This document shows, piece after piece, positions 8,177 through 17,588 of a stretch of 64,000 bases of DNA. Both the position numbers and the translations under genes were made by a program. Source of the DNA: an uncultured Bacteroidia bacterium (GTDB taxonomy: Bacteria; Bacteroidota; Bacteroidia; Bacteroidales; UBA932); the NCBI GenBank assembly GCA_902780935.1, contig CACZHP010000010.1, positions 1 to 64,000 on the forward strand. The letters run 5' to 3'. The stretch's first letter is position 1. Each line of letters begins with the position of its first letter. The notes beneath the pieces are model-generated. The model made no database searches. It was not told where the DNA came from and was given only the letters and a program-made list of their open reading frames with translations.

Positions 8177-9616
8177 ATGGCCGAAGAGAAGAAAAAAACC
8201 ACTTTCTGGAACTTCTTCGACAATCTCGAAGGAGACAAGGTCGTATGGATGATCGCTCTGTTGCTGATGCTGATCTCCATAGTGGCCATTTTCTCCTCTA
8301 CCTCCCAGCTGGCCATTTCCCTGAACACCTCAAGGATGGCCATCGTGACCGAGCAGATAGAGATATCCCTACTCGGTCTGGCGCTCATCATCGTCTGCTA
8401 CAACATCAGGAGCATCGGATTCTTCAGGATAGTGTCCCAGTTCGGCTGTTTTGTGTCCATCTTCTTCCTGATTATCCTTGCCATCCACAAACCCGTGGGC
8501 CCGATAAAGCCCATTATGCTCAACAGCGCCTGGCGAATAGTCCAGATCGGAGGCTTCCAGCTCCATGTCTTCGAGGTGGTAAAAGTGGCGATGGTGATGT
8601 ACCTGGCCTGGGCCGTGAACGCCTATAGAAACGATAAGTTCTTGATAGCCAACCTTCTGGCAAAGAAATATCCTTTCTGGAGCAAGCCTCTGGTGAAGAA
8701 GATAACATATATTTATCTTCCAATCTTCACGGTCTGTCTCGGAATCATGGTGGGAAGTCTCTCCAGCACCATATTCATCGGAGGAATAATGTTCCTCACC
8801 ATCCTGATCGGAGGAATCGGCATAAAAGAACTTGTGACCCCGGGTCTCGTGGCCGTGGGATTGCTGATTGGATGCATCGGCATCAACGCCGCCTCTGACA
8901 AGCCTAGTGACCAGAAGCCTTTCCCTCATCTTGAGTCCGCTATCAACAGGCTCTCGACCGACAGCACGGAAAAGCGGATGGAGATCATCCGTACGGCTCC
9001 TCGCAACAGCAGCGAATTCCAAGAGGCGCTGGACAAGGTCAAGCAGCCGTTCAGCGCGAAGATCGCCATCCACGAAGGAGGCCTGCTAGGCAAAGGTCCC
9101 GGCAGGAGCACCCAAAGATATGTGGTGCCGATTATGTTCGAGGACTACATGTTCAGCTTCATTGTCGAAGAATACGGTCTGCTTGGAGGTATGCTGGTTA
9201 TCATATTGTATATAAGCCTTCTCGCGAGGGGATCCATAATCGCCCGCAACTGCGACAATCATTTCGCTAAGACCGCAGTAGCGGGGCTGGTCATCCTGAT
9301 CACCGGCCAGGCGATGATGCACATCATGATCAACTGCGACATGGGTCCTCTGACCGGGCAGACCTTGCCCCTTGTCAGCCACGGCAACTCGTCTTTCCTG
9401 ATGTTCAGCATCGCCTTCGGCATCATCCTGTCCATCAGCAAGATGGCCAGAAGGAAGATAGCCCGCGAGGCGGCGAAGGCCGCTCCACTGGTGGAGCATG
9501 AGGAGACAAACGAGGTCGAGAGCGGCCTCAACGACCTGGAAGTACTTGAGTCAGAGCTCCCTGTACACGACAATGACATACCCGTATACGAAATAGATGA
9601 CCATAACAACGAATAA
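8177..9616 (+). CDS. ftsW: Septal peptidoglycan glycosyltransferase FtsW (SEDS family)
   Basis: FtsW polymerises lipid II at the septum together with FtsI. The protein is polytopic with about ten predicted membrane segments and has the SEDS hallmarks: the periplasmic loop AIHEGGLLGKGPGRST and the late motif PLVSHGNSSFLMFSIAFGIILSIS (shortened here to its key part VSHGNSS). It carries a hydrophilic acidic cytoplasmic tail of about 50 residues after residue 425, making it longer (479) than typical FtsW. The stop lies 14 bases before the preferred murG start. Confidence 0.93.
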   Translation: MAEEKKKTTFWNFFDNLEGDKVVWMIALLLMLISIVAIFSSTSQLAISLNTSRMAIVTEQIEISLLGLALIIVCYNIRSIGFFRIVSQFGCFVSIFFLIILAIHKPVGPIKPIMLNSAWRIVQIGGFQLHVFEVVKVAMVMYLAWAVNAYRNDKFLIANLLAKKYPFWSKPLVKKITYIYLPIFTVCLGIMVGSLSSTIFIGGIMFLTILIGGIGIKELVTPGLVAVGLLIGCIGINAASDKPSDQKPFPHLESAINRLSTDSTEKRMEIIRTAPRNSSEFQEALDKVKQPFSAKIAIHEGGLLGKGPGRSTQRYVVPIMFEDYMFSFIVEEYGLLGGMLVIILYISLLARGSIIARNCDNHFAKTAVAGLVILITGQAMMHIMINCDMGPLTGQTLPLVSHGNSSFLMFSIAFGIILSISKMARRKIAREAAKAAPLVEHEETNEVESGLNDLEVLESELPVHDNDIPVYEIDDHNNE

Positions 9617-9629
9617 GGAGGACACCGTC

Positions 9630-10769
9630 ATGAAAGAACCTTTAAGAGTTATAATAAGCGGGGGCGGAACCGGGGGACACATTTTCCCGGCTGTCTCGAT
9701 AGCCAACAAACTTAAGGACATCAATCCTCAGACGGAGATCCTTTTCGTCGGGGCTAAAGGCAAGATGGAGATGGAAAAGGTGCCGGCGGCAGGCTACAAG
9801 ATTGTCGGGCTGCCAATCACCGGACTCCAGAGGCAATTGAACATGAAGAACATCCTGAACGACCTCAGCGTGCCTTTCAGGGTACTTTCCAGCATCAGCC
9901 AGGCTCGCCGCCTGATAAAAAAGTTCAAGCCCCAGGTCGCCATCGGAGTGGGCGGTTATGCCAGCGCTCCCCTGCTGATGGCCGCCACCAGGATGGGGAT
10001 TCCTTCCCTGATCCAGGAGCAGAACAGTTTCGCCGGACTGACCAACAAGAAACTCGGGAGCAAGGTCCAGAGCATCTGCGTAGCCTATGAGGGGATGGAG
10101 CGTTTCTTCCCCAAGGACAAGATAGTCATGACCGGCAACCCGATCAGGAGCGTTTTCGTCCCTTGCACCCCGGAAATGAAAGCCGAGGGAGAGAGGGAAT
10201 ATGGACTGGATCCGGCCAAAAAGCACATATTCATTGTGGGAGGAAGCCTTGGAAGCGCTAAGTTCAACGCCTGCGTGCGCCAGTGGATAAAGGACGGCTG
10301 CCCCGGTTCGGAAGGCGTCGATGTGCTGTGGCAATGCGGGAAGTTCTACAAACCGGACGTGGACATATTCATGGAGGATGAGAACATGCGGAATCCTGAG
10401 CTGTCCGCCAAGGTCAAGTATTCCGACTTCATCGGCAGGATGGACCTGGCCTACGCAGCCGCAGACGTAATCATCTCCCGCTCCGGAGCCAGCAGCGTCT
10501 CTGAGCTTTGCGCCGCACACAAGGCAGTCATATTCGTACCCTCCCCCAATGTGGCTGAGGATCACCAGACCCACAACGCCATGGCCCTGGTACGGAAAGA
10601 CGCGGCCATGATCGTTAAGGACGCAGAGGCTATGGAGAAGATGATCCCTACAGCCCTGGAACTGCTCAAAGACCCGGACAAGATAAAAAGCCTTGAGGAG
10701 AACGCCGGTAAGATGGCTTTGCCGGATGCTGCGGAGAGGATCGCTGAGGAAGTCTACAAGCTTGTGTGA
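9630..10769 (+). CDS. murG: Lipid II synthase MurG (GlcNAc transferase)
   Basis: MurG adds GlcNAc to lipid I to give lipid II on the inner face of the membrane. An in-frame ATG exists at 9597 inside ftsW, but the start is placed at 9630: GGAGG at 9617-9621 sits 8 bases upstream, and the product then begins MKEPLRVIISGGGTGGHIFP, as in other MurG proteins. The 379-residue protein has the glycine-rich acceptor loop GGGTGGH, the second loop GGSLGSAKFN, and the C-terminal donor-site block SRSGASSVSELCA. murC follows by 6 bases. Confidence 0.95.
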   Translation: MKEPLRVIISGGGTGGHIFPAVSIANKLKDINPQTEILFVGAKGKMEMEKVPAAGYKIVGLPITGLQRQLNMKNILNDLSVPFRVLSSISQARRLIKKFKPQVAIGVGGYASAPLLMAATRMGIPSLIQEQNSFAGLTNKKLGSKVQSICVAYEGMERFFPKDKIVMTGNPIRSVFVPCTPEMKAEGEREYGLDPAKKHIFIVGGSLGSAKFNACVRQWIKDGCPGSEGVDVLWQCGKFYKPDVDIFMEDENMRNPELSAKVKYSDFIGRMDLAYAAADVIISRSGASSVSELCAAHKAVIFVPSPNVAEDHQTHNAMALVRKDAAMIVKDAEAMEKMIPTALELLKDPDKIKSLEENAGKMALPDAAERIAEEVYKLV

Positions 10770-10775
10770 AAAGAT

Positions 10776-12140
10776 ATGTCAGAGTATTCAAAGATATATT
10801 TCATCGGGATCGGCGGCATTGGGATGAGCGCCATCGCAAGGTATTACAAGACCAAGGGCTATCCCGTGGCCGGATACGACCGTACCCCTTCGGACCTGAC
10901 ACGGGAGCTGGAGAGGGAAGGAATCAACGTCCACTATACCGACGACCCGGATTATATACCCAAGGATGTCGCCTCCACCCTGGTGGTCTACACGCCAGCG
11001 GTTCCGGACGACCTCGGGGAGATGGTCTATGTCAGGGAGCATGGGTACACCCTCGTCAAACGGTCCAGGATGCTTGGTGAGCTGTCCTCGGGACAGACAT
11101 GCCTCGCAGTGGCCGGAACCCATGGGAAAACGACTACCAGCACCCTGATCGCCCATATCCTCACCGAGTCCGGATCGGGATGTTCAGCCTTCCTCGGGGG
11201 TATATCCAAGAATTACGGTACCAACCTCCTGGTGAGCCAGACCCCTGTTTTCGTGGCCGAGGCGGATGAGTATGACAGGTCCTTCCTTCAGCTTCATCCG
11301 GCCGTCGCGGTCATCACCGCAATGGACGCCGACCATCTCGACATTTATGGCACCCATGAGGAATATTGCAAGGCGTTCAAAGTTTTCGCCTCTCAGGTCT
11401 CCCGCTGTGTCATAATCAAGAAAGGACTGGACATCACCCCGGCCGACACGAAGGCAAGGATAATGACTTACAGCTATGACGACCCTTCCGCCGATTTCCA
11501 TGCGGTGGATGCTAAACCTGACGAGCTCGGACACTATGTGTTCGACCTTGTCCATCCCGGAGGGGTGATCAAGAACGTGAGGTGCGGGGTACCCGGATGG
11601 GTCAACGTGGAGAACAGCGTGGCCGCGGCCGCCGTGTGCCTCTCCCAAGGAATGCCGCCGGAGGCGGTGAAAGCTTCGATCGGAAGCTTTATGGGAGCGG
11701 TCAGGAGACTGGATGTCCATGTCGCGAGTCCTTCCCTCACCTATATCGATGACTATGCACACCACCCCAAGGAGCTCGCGAGCGCGATCTCATCCATCAG
11801 GATGATGTATCCCGGAAGAAAACTCACGGCCATATTCCAGCCCCACTTGTTCACAAGGACGAGGGATTTCGCCGGAGAGTTCGCCGAGGCGCTCAGCGTT
11901 GTCGATAAGCTCATCCTGCTGGACATCTATCCCGCAAGGGAGGAGCCGATTCCCGGGGTCACCTCCGAGATAATATTCGACAAGGTGACCGCTCCCGAGA
12001 AAGTTCTTCTGAGGAAAGAGGAACTTATGGAATATCTTGAGAAAGAGCCACTTGACGTGCTTGCCACCTTCGGAGCCGGCAACATCGACCGGTTCATCGG
12101 CCCCATTACGGAATCGCTTGAGAAAAGACTTGGAAAATGA
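10776..12140 (+). CDS. murC: UDP-MurNAc:L-alanine ligase (MurC)
   Basis: MurC starts the peptide stem by adding L-alanine to UDP-MurNAc. The 454-residue protein begins with the family signature YFIGIGGIGMSAIARYY, carries the ATP loop VAGTHGKTTTST with Lys118, the block EADEYDRSFLQL, and the C-terminal motif DDYAHHPKEL. The stop TGA overlaps the ftsQ start (ATGA at 12137), which suggests translational coupling. Confidence 0.96.
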   Translation: MSEYSKIYFIGIGGIGMSAIARYYKTKGYPVAGYDRTPSDLTRELEREGINVHYTDDPDYIPKDVASTLVVYTPAVPDDLGEMVYVREHGYTLVKRSRMLGELSSGQTCLAVAGTHGKTTTSTLIAHILTESGSGCSAFLGGISKNYGTNLLVSQTPVFVAEADEYDRSFLQLHPAVAVITAMDADHLDIYGTHEEYCKAFKVFASQVSRCVIIKKGLDITPADTKARIMTYSYDDPSADFHAVDAKPDELGHYVFDLVHPGGVIKNVRCGVPGWVNVENSVAAAAVCLSQGMPPEAVKASIGSFMGAVRRLDVHVASPSLTYIDDYAHHPKELASAISSIRMMYPGRKLTAIFQPHLFTRTRDFAGEFAEALSVVDKLILLDIYPAREEPIPGVTSEIIFDKVTAPEKVLLRKEELMEYLEKEPLDVLATFGAGNIDRFIGPITESLEKRLGK

Positions 12141-12913
12141 GGAAAGGACTTAAGATAGCCCTCATCGCGGCCTTAGCTTGCGCCCTGGCCTTCATCATCC
12201 TGGTGATATTCGGGATGAATGGGGACAGGAAGCGCCAGCTGACATGCGGAGGAGTCAACGTGGAGTTCGCCGACGGATATAATTTCGTGACCCCGGAGGA
12301 TATTGAAGGCTATCTGTCCCATGAATACGGCGCGTACATCGGCCAGAGGCTGGACAGCGTGGATCTCGCTAAAGTAGAGAGGATTCTGGACAACAAGAGC
12401 GCTATCCTGAAGACTGAGGCGTACACCACACCCGATGGAATGCTGAACGTGAAAGTTTTCCAAAGGGAGCCGGTCATAAGGTTCCAGAAAGGTGGAAATG
12501 GCTTCTACGCCGACGAGAAGGGATTCCTTTTCCCCCTACAAAGCAACTACACCTCTCAGGTTCCGATCATAGACGGAGACGTCCCGCTCACATTTGAGAG
12601 CGGATACAAAGGTGAGCCGGTCACGGAAAAGGAGAAAGAGTGGTTGAGGGACATCATCGCCCTGACAAACTACATGAAGGATTCCAAGACCTGGGCAGTG
12701 AACATAAGCCAGATATCCGTCCGTCCGGACGGGGATCTGGTGATGATTCCAAGGCAAGGGAAAGAGACTTTCATCTTCGGCCTCCCGGACGGCTTCGAGG
12801 AGAAGTTCTCCAAAATGGGAAAATACTACACCACCATCCTCCCAGAGAAGGGGGAAGGATATTACTCAACGGTCAACTTGAAATACAACGGTCAGATAAT
12901 CTGCAGAAAATAA
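12137..12913 (+). CDS. ftsQ: Cell division protein FtsQ-like
   Basis: FtsQ is a bitopic divisome scaffold. This 258-residue protein has a short basic cytoplasmic end, one membrane segment at about residues 6-26 (IALIAALACALAFIILVIF) and a periplasmic region with a weak POTRA/FtsQ pattern, for example VTPEDIEGYL and VFQREPVIRF followed by FYADEKGFLFPL. Similarity is low, as usual in Bacteroidetes, so the call relies on topology, these blocks and position between murC and ftsA. Confidence 0.88.
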   Translation: MRKGLKIALIAALACALAFIILVIFGMNGDRKRQLTCGGVNVEFADGYNFVTPEDIEGYLSHEYGAYIGQRLDSVDLAKVERILDNKSAILKTEAYTTPDGMLNVKVFQREPVIRFQKGGNGFYADEKGFLFPLQSNYTSQVPIIDGDVPLTFESGYKGEPVTEKEKEWLRDIIALTNYMKDSKTWAVNISQISVRPDGDLVMIPRQGKETFIFGLPDGFEEKFSKMGKYYTTILPEKGEGYYSTVNLKYNGQIICRK

Positions 12914-12917
12914 GAAT

Positions 12918-14546
12918 ATGGAAGAACGGTACATAGCGTCTGTCGATCTGGGCACGTCCAAACTGGCGGTCTGCGTCGCCAGGATCCTGGGCAACGATGT
13001 CCAGGTGATTTACTACAGGGAAACCCCCTCACTGGGAATCCGTTACAGTTACGTCAACAATCCCGGAAAGGTGGAGGGAGTGTTGAGGGATGCCCTCACA
13101 CAGGCCCAGCAGGAACTTAAAATCAAGATCCAACAGGTCATCGTAGGCCTGCCCCGTTACTATGTCAGGCAGGAGAACGCTTCCGCTGCCATGGAAAGAA
13201 CGGATCCGGACACCCAGATAGAGGACGGGGAGGTCAAGACGCTCAAGTCCATGGCGCTGGAGGAATACCCTCTCAGCGACTCGAAAAACGAGGTGATCTA
13301 CGGGGCTGTGGCCCAATCATTCTCCACCGAGGACAGCCTCAACGAGCTTGAGAACGACATCGTGGGCATGACAGCTGAGAAGCTTGAAGGCAACTTCAAG
13401 GTGTTCATCGGCAGCAGACGCCACTCCATCAACATCGACAATGTCTTCAACAGCATGGGAATAGCCATCGCCAAGAAGTATTTCACCCCCGGAATCACCG
13501 CCAGGGCTGTCCTGAAAGAAGAGCAGATGGAGAACGGTGTAGCACTGATCGACATTGGTGCGGGGGTAAGTTCCGTGACCATATTCAAGGGGAAGATCAT
13601 GAGATACTATGCCGCCATACCGTTCGGAGGCAACAGTATCACTCGTGACATCAAAACCGAATGCAACTTCTCGTATGACCTTGCGGAGAACATCAAGAGG
13701 GCATATGGTGCCTGCATGCCCGGAAAGCTTTCCGCAATGGGAGAGAAATCAATCCAGATCGTTGACGAGAATGACGAGCCCACCGCCCAGGTGACAGTGA
13801 AATACATCTCCGAGATAATCACGGCTAGGATGAAGGAGATCATCGAAGCCCTTCTCTACCATATCCAGGCCAGCGGATACGCCAGCGAGGACATCCTGAG
13901 GGCGGGAGTGGTCGTGACCGGAGGAGGCGCCGAGATCGTCAACTGCGCCAATTACATCAAGGATCTGTCGGGATATTCCGTGAAGATCGGCTATCCGAGA
14001 AGGTTCTTCTCCTGCGAGGGCTGCCCGGAGGCCACAGAGACCTCTGCGGCCACTTCGATGGGAATGATCCTCGCCGCCAAGAGCGACAAGATGCTCAATT
14101 GCGTCAATGAGGCTCCTGCCCGCCGCTACTGGACGGCCCCGAAGCCAAGCGCTTCCGGATTGGCATCCGAAGTTGGGAGCGTCCCTGGCGCTTCCTCTGC
14201 AATCCTGAACGATGCTAAGGACATGGAAGCCGCTGATAACGGTTCCCGCGATGTTATCCTGAGCGAAGCGAAGGATATGGACGAAGCGAAGGCACCCGAG
14301 GAGCCCGCCATCGAGGCTTCAGTTATCGCAGCCCAGGAGGAGGACGGGCCGAGCGTGTTCGACCCTTACACTCCTGAAGAGCTTAAGGCCGCCGAAGATC
14401 GCTCCAAAGGCTCCAAGCAGCCCAAAGCCCAGAAGCCTCCCAAAGAGCGCAAAAAGCCTAAGTTCACCTGGTTCAAGCACATCCAGAACACCATCAGCAA
14501 GGCAGCCGGTGACATATTCGACGACATGGAAAACGAGGAAATCTAA
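12918..14546 (+). CDS. ftsA: Cell division protein FtsA with repeat-bearing C-terminal extension
   Basis: FtsA is the actin-like protein that tethers FtsZ to the membrane. The ATPase core (about residues 5-390) has the phosphate loop VDLGTSKLAVCV, LIDIGAGVSSVTIFKG and VVTGGGAEIVNCA. The protein is long (542 residues) because of a 100-plus residue linker before the C-terminal amphipathic helix (FKHIQNTISKAAGDIF, about residues 516-531) expected to bind membrane. The linker contains two translated copies of repeat family A (AILNDAKDM and VILSEAKDM) without a frame break. It starts 4 bases after ftsQ and is followed by ftsZ. Confidence 0.95.
   Translation: MEERYIASVDLGTSKLAVCVARILGNDVQVIYYRETPSLGIRYSYVNNPGKVEGVLRDALTQAQQELKIKIQQVIVGLPRYYVRQENASAAMERTDPDTQIEDGEVKTLKSMALEEYPLSDSKNEVIYGAVAQSFSTEDSLNELENDIVGMTAEKLEGNFKVFIGSRRHSINIDNVFNSMGIAIAKKYFTPGITARAVLKEEQMENGVALIDIGAGVSSVTIFKGKIMRYYAAIPFGGNSITRDIKTECNFSYDLAENIKRAYGACMPGKLSAMGEKSIQIVDENDEPTAQVTVKYISEIITARMKEIIEALLYHIQASGYASEDILRAGVVVTGGGAEIVNCANYIKDLSGYSVKIGYPRRFFSCEGCPEATETSAATSMGMILAAKSDKMLNCVNEAPARRYWTAPKPSASGLASEVGSVPGASSAILNDAKDMEAADNGSRDVILSEAKDMDEAKAPEEPAIEASVIAAQEEDGPSVFDPYTPEELKAAEDRSKGSKQPKAQKPPKERKKPKFTWFKHIQNTISKAAGDIFDDMENEEI
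14199..14224 (+). repeat. Repeat family A, degenerate copy inside ftsA
   Basis: The stretch reads AATCCTGAACGATGCTAAGG at its core and is translated as AILNDAKDM. It matches the complete family A copy 54 bases downstream at most positions but has lost part of the palindrome. The two copies lie in the same orientation and frame within the ftsA linker. Confidence 0.6.
14253..14280 (+). repeat. Repeat family A copy inside ftsA
   Basis: The core ATCCTGAGCGAAGCGAAGGAT is 21 bases with a 5-bp stem (ATCCT pairs AGGAT) and a loop containing GAGCGAAGCGA. It is translated in ftsA as VILSEAKDM. A half-copy (GACGAAGCGAAGG) follows at once. The same core occurs in the fmt part of the lptF-fmt gene at 37766 and, with paired changes, at 54333 and 60177. 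Confidence 0.8.
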
Positions 14547-14558
14547 AATAGGACACAA

Positions 14559-15833
14559 ATGGGAGAGTTTGACAATTTCGATATAGCAGAGTCCAGCGAC
14601 TGGACTCCGATCCAGTCCATGATCAAGGTCATCGGAGTCGGAGGTGGCGGATGCAACGCCGTCAACTACATGTTCCGGGAGAAGGTGGAGGGTTGCAGCT
14701 TCATCGTCTGCAATACCGACCGCCAGGCGCTTGAGGAAAGCCCTGTGCCGGTAAAAATCCACATCGGGCGCAACGCACTTGGGGCCGGGACAGATCCGGT
14801 CAAGGGACGCAACGCCGCTCTCGAGGCACAGGAACAAATTGAGAAAGTGGTACTTAACGAAGGTACCCAGATGCTCTTCATAACCGCCGGCATGGGCGGC
14901 GGCACCGGCACAGGAGCCGCTCCACAGATCGCCAAGATGGCCAAGGACAAGGGCATCCTCACAGTCGCCGTTGTGACCATCCCGTTCGAGAACGAGGGCG
15001 ACATGGCCCTGTCGAGGGCAATCGACGGCATCCATGAGCTGGTCAAGAACGTGGACAGCCTGCTGATCATCAACAACGAGAAACTATACGATTTCTTCGG
15101 CGGTCTGCTTATCCACGACGCATTCCCGAAAGCGGACGAGGTGCTTGCGACCGCCGTCAGGGGTATCACCGAGATCATCGCGAAGCCCGGTTACATCAAT
15201 GTGGACTTCGAGGACATCAAGACCATGATGAAGAACAGTGGAATGGCTCTGATGGGAGCCGGGGTCGGCACCGGAGAGAACCGCATCGAGGAGGCCGTCC
15301 AGGGTGCCCTCCACTCCCCTCTTCTGAATGATTTCGATCTCACCACTGCCAAGAACCTGCTGATCAACATCACCTGCGGCAAGAACGAGAAGGGTCTCAC
15401 GATGGACGACCTCAAGGAGATCAACGCCAAAATCGCCGACTACACAGGCAACGTCAACAAGTTCAAGACCGGTCTCGTGTGGGAAACCGATCCCGAAATC
15501 GGGGACAAGGTTATGATTACGGCTATAGCCACCGGATTCAAAGTCAACGACTTGTCGAAGATCACAAAGACAGATCTCGGCAACCTCATAATTATCGGCA
15601 AGGACTTCAAGTTCGAGCGCCAGAACATGGTCGGAGCGGAGGATGTCAGTATATCCGATCTCCCGTCCGGAATGAATATGATAGGCTATAACGCCGCGGA
15701 CAATGTAAAGAGATATCACTTTGACGCCGACCGCAAGCCGGCGCTCGTGGTGGCCCCAGGAGAGAGTATCGGAGAGCTTGAAAGCGTACCGGCGATAAAG
15801 AGGATTGTAAGGCAGGAGAAAGAAAACAATTAA
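14559..15833 (+). CDS. ftsZ: Cell division GTPase FtsZ
   Basis: FtsZ forms the cytokinetic ring. The 424-residue protein has the GTP-binding tubulin signature GGGTGTG at residues 113-119, the N-terminal block IKVIGVGGGGCNAVNYM (about 27-43), the synergy-loop region with TGLVWETDPEIGDKVMITAIATGF, and a short C-terminal conserved peptide ending VPAIKRIVRQEK that should bind FtsA. It closes the dcw cluster, 12 bases after ftsA; gltX starts 10 bases further on. Confidence 0.98.
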   Translation: MGEFDNFDIAESSDWTPIQSMIKVIGVGGGGCNAVNYMFREKVEGCSFIVCNTDRQALEESPVPVKIHIGRNALGAGTDPVKGRNAALEAQEQIEKVVLNEGTQMLFITAGMGGGTGTGAAPQIAKMAKDKGILTVAVVTIPFENEGDMALSRAIDGIHELVKNVDSLLIINNEKLYDFFGGLLIHDAFPKADEVLATAVRGITEIIAKPGYINVDFEDIKTMMKNSGMALMGAGVGTGENRIEEAVQGALHSPLLNDFDLTTAKNLLINITCGKNEKGLTMDDLKEINAKIADYTGNVNKFKTGLVWETDPEIGDKVMITAIATGFKVNDLSKITKTDLGNLIIIGKDFKFERQNMVGAEDVSISDLPSGMNMIGYNAADNVKRYHFDADRKPALVVAPGESIGELESVPAIKRIVRQEKENN

Positions 15834-15843
15834 ACAAAATCAG

Positions 15844-17583
15844 ATGGAAAGAAGGACAAGAGTAAGGTTCGCGCCCAGCCCGACAGGGCCGCTGCACATG
15901 GGTGGAGTCAGGACAGCATTATATAATTATCTGTATGCCAAGCAGAAAGGTGGAGATTTCATCATAAGGATCGAGGACACTGACTCCAACAGGTTTGTCC
16001 CTGGAGCCGAGGAATATATCATCGAGGCGCTGACTTGGTGCGGGATAATCCCGGACGAGGGAGTGGACTCGAACGGAAAGGTCGTCGAGACCCCCTCGAC
16101 AAGGCATCCTCATGCACCTTATCGCCAGAGCCAGCGCAAACCTATCTACAGGAAATACGCCGAGCAGTTGATCGCCAATGGCTACGCTTACTATGCCTTC
16201 GACTCAGCCGAGGAGCTGGGGAAGGCCCGCGCCGAGGCTGAAGCCGCCGGACAGACCTTCATTTACAACCAGGTCTCGAGGATGTCCCTGCGAAATTCCC
16301 TCACCCTTCCTCCCGAAGAGGTCGAGAGACTGTTAGAAGAGACCACCGACTGGACCATCCGTTTCAAGATGCCCTCGGACACCGTCGTCAAGATGGACGA
16401 CCTTATCAGGGGCCACATCGAGGTCAATACCGACACCCTGGACGATAAAGTTCTGTGGAAGAGGGCGGACGAACTTCCGACATATCACCTCGCCAACATC
16501 GTGGACGACCACCTGATGGAGATTTCCGAAGTCATCAGGGGTGAGGAGTGGCTTCCTTCCCTGCCTTTGCATTATATGCTCTACAAGGCCTTCGGATGGG
16601 AGGACACCATGCCTCGATTCGCTCACTTGTCCCTGCTGCTGAAGCCCATCGGAAACGGCAAGCTCAGCAAGAGAGACGGCGACAAGATGGGATTCCCGGT
16701 ATTTCCTCTCCGCTGGACAAACCCTGAGGGAGAGACATCAAGAGGTTACCGCGAGGACGGATATTTCCCGGAGGCTTTCGTGAATATGCTCGCCATGCTT
16801 GGCTGGAACCCGGGCGACGACCGGGAGATGTTCACAATGGAAGAACTCATTGGGGCTTTCTCCCTTGACAAGGTTCAGAAAGCGGGAGCCAAATTCAATC
16901 CCGAGAAAGCCAAATGGTACAACAGGGAATATCTTCGAATGAAGACCGACGAGGAGCTCACCGACCTTCTCGTACCTATTCTTGAGGAGCATGGAATCAA
17001 TGTGATTGATTGTCCCAAATGTGCTCTAACAGCCGGAGCCGAGTTCAATGTCGCCGGTGGAGACTTGAGAAATCACATATTCACAAGGGATTATGTCCAG
17101 AGCGTGGTAAGCTTCACAAAGGAGAGAGCCACTTTCGTCCAGGACTTTTGGGCAATAGCCTCGTATTTGTTCGTCGCCCCCGCCGACTTCGAGTCGTTCG
17201 GGATCAAGGCCGGTCCTCAGGTTGCCCCGGGAGCCGCTGACGCCAGGCCTGTTGACCCCCGGGCCAAGGTCTATGACGATTCCCTGACAGCTCCATTCAT
17301 CGCCAAGGATGTGGACAAGTTCTGGAAGCCGGAGATAGTTGAGATGGTTTCCAAGGTCGGAGAATTCGTTAAGGCTTTCGACGGGGAATGGACTGTAGAG
17401 GAAGTTGAGAAAGGCATTGAAGAGTTTATCAAAGGCAACGAGTGGCCGATGGGCAAGGTGATGAACGCCCTCAGGCTGGCTCTCGCCGGTAGTGCCAGCG
17501 GCCTCGGAATCGCCGACATCGTCTGGCGCATCGGCAAGGCCGACACCGCCGCCCGCATTGCGTTCGCTGCCAGCAGGCTTTGA
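15844..17583 (+). CDS. gltX: Glutamyl-tRNA synthetase
   Basis: GltX charges tRNA-Glu. The class I signatures are present: the HIGH motif as HMGG at residues 18-21 after FAPSPTGPL, and the KMSKS motif as KLSKR at 273-277. At 579 residues it is longer than the roughly 470-505 usual for the family. The extra residues lie in several loops, among them a region near 400 (DCPKCALTAGAEFNVAGGDL) and one near 455 (GIKAGPQVAPGAADARPVDP), neither of which matches the repeat families found elsewhere in the window. It ends 5 bases before the convergent esterase gene. Confidence 0.95.
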   Translation: MERRTRVRFAPSPTGPLHMGGVRTALYNYLYAKQKGGDFIIRIEDTDSNRFVPGAEEYIIEALTWCGIIPDEGVDSNGKVVETPSTRHPHAPYRQSQRKPIYRKYAEQLIANGYAYYAFDSAEELGKARAEAEAAGQTFIYNQVSRMSLRNSLTLPPEEVERLLEETTDWTIRFKMPSDTVVKMDDLIRGHIEVNTDTLDDKVLWKRADELPTYHLANIVDDHLMEISEVIRGEEWLPSLPLHYMLYKAFGWEDTMPRFAHLSLLLKPIGNGKLSKRDGDKMGFPVFPLRWTNPEGETSRGYREDGYFPEAFVNMLAMLGWNPGDDREMFTMEELIGAFSLDKVQKAGAKFNPEKAKWYNREYLRMKTDEELTDLLVPILEEHGINVIDCPKCALTAGAEFNVAGGDLRNHIFTRDYVQSVVSFTKERATFVQDFWAIASYLFVAPADFESFGIKAGPQVAPGAADARPVDPRAKVYDDSLTAPFIAKDVDKFWKPEIVEMVSKVGEFVKAFDGEWTVEEVEKGIEEFIKGNEWPMGKVMNALRLALAGSASGLGIADIVWRIGKADTAARIAFAASRL

Positions 17584-17588
17584 GTTAC

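Noticed and set aside
6436..8391. A 651-codon open frame on the minus strand across mraY, murD and ftsW
   Set aside because: It runs antisense to three certain genes and its composition follows from GC-rich third positions; no domain is recognisable.
17200..17280. Extra loop of GltX as another translated repeat
   Set aside because: It is rich in Gly, Pro and Ala but shares no core with families A, B or C.
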